The notes beneath the pieces are model-generated. The model worked only from the letters and a program-made list of their open reading frames with translations. It was not told where the DNA came from and ran no database searches. A stretch of DNA of 58,879 nucleotides, from NCBI GenBank assembly GCA_015039365.1, contig WION01000320.1, positions 1 through 58,879 on the forward strand, written 5' to 3'. The translations under genes were made by a program, and so were the position numbers. This document shows, one piece after another, positions 58,641-58,879 of this stretch (positions within the stretch are counted from its first letter, which is position 1; each line of letters begins with the position of its first letter). Source of the DNA: Amanita rubescens (taxonomy: Eukaryota; Basidiomycota; Agaricomycetes; Agaricales; Amanitaceae).

Positions 58641-58879
58641 TCATACGTTATTCATACTTGGCCGTTTCAACGGTTCCCTCACCCAGCAGCGCTGAGTTAC
58701 GTCCCACGCTCCATTGCTCAAAGGGTGCTCGGCTAGCCGAGGTGGTCGAACGCCTCGAAAGACGAGAGACAGTATCTGCAAGTCTGATTCACCGGCAAAA
58801 GGTATATGATTATCATAATGGATCTTGAAAGAGATTAGCATGAGGGATCAGCATGTTTAATGTGACGTACTTCATAATA
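58641..58879 (-). CDS. C-terminal end of a protein-kinase domain (runs off window)
   Basis: The minus-strand peptide PFAGESDLQILSLVFRGVRP followed by WDVTQRCWVREPLKRPSMNN is the final subdomain (X-XI) of a eukaryotic protein kinase: the I..G.RP stretch, then W.....CW...P..RPSM with the invariant Arg. The tyrosine-kinase-like subfamily found expanded in Agaricomycetes has this wording. Catalytic residues would lie beyond the window end. An intron probably precedes PFAGES (acceptor near 58808). The frame stops at 58641 just after the domain, so no C-terminal extension exists. Whether the whole gene is intact cannot be seen. Confidence 0.6.

Noticed and set aside
1..58879. CRISPR arrays, attachment sites, operons, bacterial-type ribosome sites
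   Set aside because: Spliced eukaryotic genes throughout; the tandem repeats have no regular repeat-spacer layout.

Overview
The window is nuclear DNA from a filamentous basidiomycete, most likely an Agaricomycete. The evidence is many short introns (about 45-90 nt, GT..AG), short intergenic gaps, and families typical of that class: a DUF6532 protein, a BTB protein with a C-terminal CxxC, F-box-like proteins and a Plavaka-type transposase. Several peptides look like what I would expect in Rhizoctonia/Ceratobasidium, but that placement is an impression and was not tested. There is no sign of bacterial, organellar or viral DNA, and no rRNA or convincing tRNA gene.

Layout. 1-6.8 kb is accessory sequence: the 5' end of a Plavaka-like DNA transposase, then a broken coiled-coil gene with several tandem, truncated copies of its own exons. 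6.8-16.4 kb holds four readable genes: a DUF6532 protein, a small protein with two SUMO-interacting-like motifs, an 897-residue Spt5-like NGN/KOW protein, and a small acidic-repeat protein. 16.4-21.3 kb is almost pure repeat: a 195-200 bp repeat, a trinucleotide tract, a TCTG/TCTA-type tract, a 176 bp tandem repeat and a possible solo LTR. 21.3-22.4 kb has a diverged pair of related unknown genes. 22.8-24.6 kb encodes an intact SLC35F-type transporter.

24.7-32.4 kb holds four recognisable conserved genes (ZZZ3-type Myb protein, ubiquitin C-terminal hydrolase, C2H2 zinc-finger protein, BTB protein). All of them need single-base frame changes that introns do not explain, and a fragment of the hydrolase lies downstream of it. 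This is either a decaying block or a stretch of poor sequence.

34.7-58.9 kb is ordinary again: F-box-like protein, FCP1-like HAD phosphatase, NRPS-independent (IucA/IucC) siderophore synthetase, secreted GPI-type six-hairpin glycosidase, WDR48-type deubiquitinase activator divergent from the splicing factor Prp6, a second F-box-like protein, and the tail of a protein kinase.

Functional links are limited. WDR48/UCH/F-box/BTB are all ubiquitin-system families but are not obviously a cluster. WDR48 and PRP6 share a 129 bp head-to-head promoter. The siderophore synthetase and the secreted glycosidase lie side by side on the same strand. The most notable content is the siderophore synthetase, the Spt5-like paralogue beside a SIM-bearing protein, and the repeat-dense and frame-broken blocks.
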